Shown here piece after piece: positions 61,334-64,000 of a stretch of DNA of 64,000 nucleotides. The stretch lies in the NCBI GenBank assembly GCA_958366985.1, contig CATXDC010000002.1, positions 124,001-188,000 of the forward strand, written 5' to 3'. Positions within the stretch are counted from its first letter, which is position 1. Each line of letters begins with the position of its first letter. The notes beneath the pieces were generated by a model. The model was not told the DNA's origin, searched no databases, and worked only from the letters and a program-made list of their open reading frames with translations. Origin of the DNA: an uncultured Oscillospiraceae bacterium (lineage in GTDB: Bacteria > Bacillota > Clostridia > Oscillospirales > Acutalibacteraceae). Both the position numbers and the translations under genes were made by a program.

Positions 61334-61857
61334 AAATGATAGGATTTATAATTAAGGTGCTCACTTTTCCGGGAGCTTACCTGCACGGATACTGGGAGCA
61401 TATAATGTGCAAGACATATGACTGCCCGGTTGACGATAACCGTTATTTTACAAAAGGCGAAATGTGCGGTCATGTTGACCATGAGTTTTTCCCCACAGCG
61501 GCAAGACAGTTCCTTTTCTGCTTCTTCCCGATGCTGTTTAATCTCTTCTTAGGTTTTGCAATAGGTATTCCGGCAGTTATAAGAATTTTCTTTGTTGGCG
61601 GAGAACAGTGGTATCACTATGTTCTGCTGTGGCTTGGAATTTCATTCCTTACAAATCTCTTCCCGCTCATTGATGACGCAATGGCAATGTGGGAGGGACT
61701 CTATAACAGCGATAAGAACATTTTTGTAAAAATCATTGCAGCACCCCTTTATGCAATAATCTATGCAGGTGCATATCTCAACACTTGGGGACTTACTGTT
61801 ATAACAAGTGCTCTTGCACTGTATTATTTCCCTCTTATCGGAATTTTGTTTGTATAA
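61330..61857 (+). CDS. Membrane protein resembling a degenerate M50-type peptidase
   Basis: 175 residues with about four hydrophobic helices. GTG 61330 overlaps the previous stop; ATG 61336 is also possible. The first helix ends FPGAYLHGYWEHIMCK, at the place where site-2 proteases have HExxH. A later NLFPLIDDAMAMW recalls their NxxPxxDG motif. The canonical HExxH is not present, so catalysis is doubtful. Operon with the zinc-ribbon/TPR gene. Confidence 0.55.
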   Translation: MKMIGFIIKVLTFPGAYLHGYWEHIMCKTYDCPVDDNRYFTKGEMCGHVDHEFFPTAARQFLFCFFPMLFNLFLGFAIGIPAVIRIFFVGGEQWYHYVLLWLGISFLTNLFPLIDDAMAMWEGLYNSDKNIFVKIIAAPLYAIIYAGAYLNTWGLTVITSALALYYFPLIGILFV

Positions 61858-61877
61858 ATTCTTAATAGCAAACACTG

Positions 61878-61911
61878 GAAAACTATCGCTTAATGGCGGT
61901 AGTTTTCTTTT
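61878..61911 (+). terminator. Terminator after the M50-like gene
   Basis: GAAAACTATCGC pairs with GCGGTAGTTTTC (one G-U) over a six-base loop, followed by T5. Confidence 0.86.
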
Positions 61912-61923
61912 TATGTAAATGAT

Positions 61924-61953
61924 TTGATGTGATTTATAAAGGTGTGATATACT
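61924..61953 (+). promoter_or_regulatory. Probable promoter of the phosphorylase-like gene
   Basis: TTGATG (61924-61929) and TATACT (61948-61953) are 18 bases apart. Confidence 0.55.
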
Positions 61954-61975
61954 TAAAATAGCAAGCGTTATAGTT

Positions 61976-62821
61976 ATGAAAATTGGAGAACAAGCAGTGA
62001 AGTATAATGACTTTTTTTTGAAGAGTATAACCGAAAACGGAGATACAACTGATAGAATATTTCTTAACACTTTCGGAGTGAAAAAAGAAAAGATTTGCAA
62101 AAATGTGATTATATCTCCCGGCTGGAATCCGGAGCGGATATTCGATATGGATAAAGCAGAAGAAATAGTATCATCAAGTCCGTTGCTTGGATTTAAAGTA
62201 TGGAATATTTCTTTTGCGGACTTAACTATAACCTATGTAAGAACTGGACATGGTGCACCTATGGTTCTTGATGCAGTGCTAATGCTTGGTATGACTGAGT
62301 GTAAAAACATTTTGTTTCTCAGCTCCATTGGTGCTTTATCGGAAAAAATTAAGGTAGGGGATATTATTATTCCGGAATGTGCGGTTTGCGGTGACGGAGC
62401 AAGCCGATATATTGGTTCCGGAAAAGATTTATCAGATATGTTCGGTGAAAAAGTATATCCAAATAAGGATGCCATAAAATCGTTATCCCGTATCACTGAA
62501 ACCTGCTGTAAGAAAAATGACGCTGTATGGCATTACGGTAAAACATTTTGTGCTGATACAATTATGGCTCAGTACGGATATATTAAAAATATAATTGATA
62601 TGGGCTGCAACAGTATAGATATGGAAACTGCTGCGGTTTTCAGAGCAGCCGTATTAACAGGTGTGTCTGCTTCTGCAATAATGCTGGTATCAGATAATAC
62701 AGTTTTAAATAAATCGCTTTTATCCGGTAAAATTGATGAGAAAGAAAAGCTTTACCGAAGGTATGTGCGGGGAACAATTATTCCTGAAATAGTGAAAAAT
62801 TATTTCGGAGAGATGTTTTAA
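61976..62821 (+). CDS. Nucleoside phosphorylase/nucleosidase superfamily protein
   Basis: 281 residues from ATG 61976. A GTG at 61997 has GGAG eight bases upstream and may be the true start. PNP_UDP_1 features include VRTGHGAPMVLDAVLML, FLSSIGALSEKIKVGDIIIPE, SIDMETAAVFRAAVLTGV (Met-Glu ribose-binding pair) and a terminal SDNT. It cleaves a purine or related nucleoside; the substrate is not resolved. Single-gene unit. Confidence 0.82.
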   Translation: MKIGEQAVKYNDFFLKSITENGDTTDRIFLNTFGVKKEKICKNVIISPGWNPERIFDMDKAEEIVSSSPLLGFKVWNISFADLTITYVRTGHGAPMVLDAVLMLGMTECKNILFLSSIGALSEKIKVGDIIIPECAVCGDGASRYIGSGKDLSDMFGEKVYPNKDAIKSLSRITETCCKKNDAVWHYGKTFCADTIMAQYGYIKNIIDMGCNSIDMETAAVFRAAVLTGVSASAIMLVSDNTVLNKSLLSGKIDEKEKLYRRYVRGTIIPEIVKNYFGEMF

Positions 62822-62829
62822 AATTTTTC

Positions 62830-62858
62830 TTGACTTTTTGCACTGACTGAGTTATAAT
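62830..62858 (+). promoter_or_regulatory. tRNA promoter
   Basis: TTGACT (62830-62835) and TATAAT (62853-62858) with 17-base spacing, 20 bases before the tRNA. Confidence 0.88.
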
Positions 62859-62878
62859 TTCTCTTGCATTTGCGAAAT

Positions 62879-62954
62879 GGACGTTTAGCTCAGTTGGTAG
62901 AGCATTTGCTTGACGTGCAAAGGGTCAGCGGTTCAAGTCCGTTAACGTCCACCA
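62879..62954 (+). tRNA. tRNA-Val (anticodon GAC)
   Basis: A complete cloverleaf. The acceptor stem is GGACGTT with AACGTCC, and the D arm is GCTC...GAGC. The anticodon stem TTTGC with GCAAA encloses TTGACGT (anticodon GAC), and the T arm AGCGG-TTCAAGT-CCGTT follows. The 3' CCA is encoded. It has its own promoter and terminator. Confidence 0.96.
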
Positions 62955-62986
62955 AAAGCCTGTATGTTTTCATACAGGCTTTTTTC
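62954..62986 (+). terminator. Terminator after tRNA-Val
   Basis: AAAAGCCTGTATG pairs perfectly with CATACAGGCTTTT over a TTTT loop, and the T-run continues. Confidence 0.92.
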
Positions 62987-63080
62987 TTTTGCAAATGGCG
63001 AACCTAATTAAATAAAATAAAACGGATTTACTTCAAAGAAGAGGATAAGACTGTTGAAAATTAAATCCTGTAAAATCCTT

Positions 63081-63114
63081 GCGGTACGGGTTATCCCGTA
63101 CCGCTTTATGTTTT
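63081..63114 (+). terminator. Terminator-like hairpin in the tRNA-tetR gap
   Basis: GCGGTACGGG pairs perfectly with CCCGTACCGC over TTAT, followed by TTTATGTTTT. The 430-base gap contains no gene I can support: only the tRNA terminator, this hairpin and the tetR promoter/operator. Confidence 0.65.
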
Positions 63115-63312
63115 CTTGTTATGCCAAATTTCGATTTTTATATTGGTTAAAGTGGCTTGAAAAACGTCTGACTTTTCCTATGTTAATTTGTCGGAAAGTT
63201 GGACGTACAGTGCATGTGATGCTGTTTCAATTTATTAAAGACATTCATTGTGTAAAATGCGCAACACACCATATGATCTGTTGTGTAAATACACATAATT
63301 TTAATTAATAGA

Positions 63313-63360
63313 TTGATTTTTTTAGAATCAAGTGCTATATTCTAATCGAACAATGTTCGA
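63313..63360 (+). promoter_or_regulatory. tetR promoter and palindromic operator
   Basis: TTGATT (63313-63318) and TATATT (63336-63341) are 17 bases apart. The perfect palindrome TCGAACA-A-TGTTCGA (63346-63360) covers the expected transcription start, so the TetR protein probably represses itself. Confidence 0.75.
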
Positions 63361-63384
63361 CAAAAATATAACAAGGTGTTTCCA

Positions 63385-63942
63385 ATGGAAAATAATGAAA
63401 CAAAAACTAAGATAAAACAGGCTGTCATAGATATTTTAAAATACGACAGCGATAAAAAGCTGAATATGCGAAATATCTCACAGGAGACAGGACTGTCGCC
63501 GGGGACAATATACTACCATTTTCCCAATAAAGCTGAAATAGTAATAGAAGTGGTCGATGAACTTTGGAGCGAGTGTTTTGAAAATATCCCGCATAAAAGT
63601 TTTGACGTAAAGATAACGTCGGCTTTGGGACAGCTTTATGAGCATATCTTAAAATACTTTTTATCTTTTCGTGACAACTGGATAAAAGAGCTTTCAAAGT
63701 TAGGCCGTGACGAAGCAGCGGACGGACGGCGCTTCGAAGCAGGGTATATGGTTAGACTAAAGGGGATTATAACTGAAATACTGACGGAAAGGGAGTCTCA
63801 GATATCAAAAGGGTGTTTAAGTGTTCTGACAATGCCGCAAATAGTCGATTTTGTCTACATAAACTTTATGGCAAATATTAAAAACGGCGAACAGGACAGC
63901 AAAAATTTAATGTATGTAATAGAAAAGGTAATTTGCCGATAA
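63385..63942 (+). CDS. TetR-family transcriptional regulator
   Basis: 185 residues from ATG 63385 with AAGGTG six bases upstream. A GTG at 63376 would overlap that site. The N-terminal HTH is LNMRNISQETGLSPGTIYYHFPNKAEI, and the C-terminal helical ligand domain is divergent. A gene starting 46 bases downstream is likely its target, and the palindrome in front of it the shared operator. Confidence 0.93.
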   Translation: MENNETKTKIKQAVIDILKYDSDKKLNMRNISQETGLSPGTIYYHFPNKAEIVIEVVDELWSECFENIPHKSFDVKITSALGQLYEHILKYFLSFRDNWIKELSKLGRDEAADGRRFEAGYMVRLKGIITEILTERESQISKGCLSVLTMPQIVDFVYINFMANIKNGEQDSKNLMYVIEKVICR

Positions 63943-63988
63943 GGTAATTTATTTTTATAATATGTTAAATCAAAAAAGGAGAATGATT

Positions 63989-64000
63989 ATGGATAAGACA
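63989..64000 (+). CDS. Start of the next gene (cut by the window end)
   Basis: AAAGGAG is followed after seven bases by ATG GAT AAG ACA. Only four codons (MDKT) are visible. It lies downstream of tetR in the same direction and is probably the regulated gene; its identity cannot be read. Confidence 0.5.

Noticed and set aside
63054..63308. An 84-codon open frame between the tRNA and tetR
   Set aside because: It lacks a good ribosome-binding site, contains a perfect terminator-like hairpin, is rich in unusual residues (Cys/His/Trp mix) and resembles no family, so it is treated as non-coding.
1..64000. CRISPR arrays, rRNA genes and complete insertion sequences
   Set aside because: No regularly spaced repeat array, rRNA sequence or IS with catalytic transposase and terminal inverted repeats was seen.

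Overview
The window looks like a chromosomal segment of a low-to-mid GC Clostridia bacterium (Bacillota), most likely an Oscillospirales/Ruminococcaceae gut organism. The evidence is the smc-ftsY block, the yhbY-nadD-yqeK-rsfS-leuS order, the paired glgC/glgD subunits, the CD1247-type gene after efp, a spoVAE, PadR-DUF2812 regulation, a CIRCE element and frequent TTG starts with strong Shine-Dalgarno sequences. No plasmid, CRISPR, rRNA or integrase feature was seen.

Layout. 0-14.99 kb (+) is a housekeeping run: chromosome organisation and secretion (smc, ftsY), nucleotide hygiene (rdgB), ribosome biogenesis (yhbY, rsfS, rpsU, efp), NAD synthesis (nadD), yqeK, a polytopic GT-C-like protein, leuS, yqeG, aroQ and an M24 peptidase. 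A stand-alone SGNH hydrolase follows. 16.7-22.5 kb (-) is a complete glycogen operon transcribed glgB-glgC-glgD-glgA. 22.8-34.0 kb (-) is a tightly packed, 18-gene, PBSX-like phage structural cluster: terminase, portal, protease, capsid, connectors, tube, LysM protein, hub, spike, gp25, J, I and a short fibre. It has no visible sheath, tape-measure, lysis, integrase, repressor or replication gene. 34.3-41.2 kb (+) holds mgtE behind a riboswitch-like leader, rlmB, a degenerate P-type-ATPase-like protein with a long acidic N-terminus, and a membrane-anchored sialidase-like protein. 41.2-46.4 kb contains spoVAE, two accessory orphans, an MdoB/LtaS-family enzyme, pnuC behind an attenuator-like leader and a zinc-ribbon membrane protein. 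46.7-64 kb has lepA, HrcA/CIRCE-controlled htpG, a PlsC/GT4 lipid pair, a two-component system, a foldase-like lipoprotein, PadR-DUF2812, an ExoIII-type nuclease, a zinc-ribbon/TPR membrane protein with an M50-like partner, a nucleoside phosphorylase-like gene, tRNA-Val(GAC) and an autoregulated TetR gene.

Most interesting: (1) the phage-derived head-plus-baseplate module, whose genes are all open, mostly ATGA-coupled and packaging-competent by motif, but which lacks every recognisable tail-length and contraction gene; it is a candidate domesticated particle or gene-transfer-agent-like system. (2) The P-type ATPase homologue in which DKTGT, TGD and GDGxND are degraded. (3) Two leader RNAs (mgtE, pnuC) that look like riboswitches but do not match a class I can name. 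(4) FtsY with its acidic region at the C-terminus. Start codons were moved from the longest open frame wherever a ribosome-binding site clearly favoured another start.
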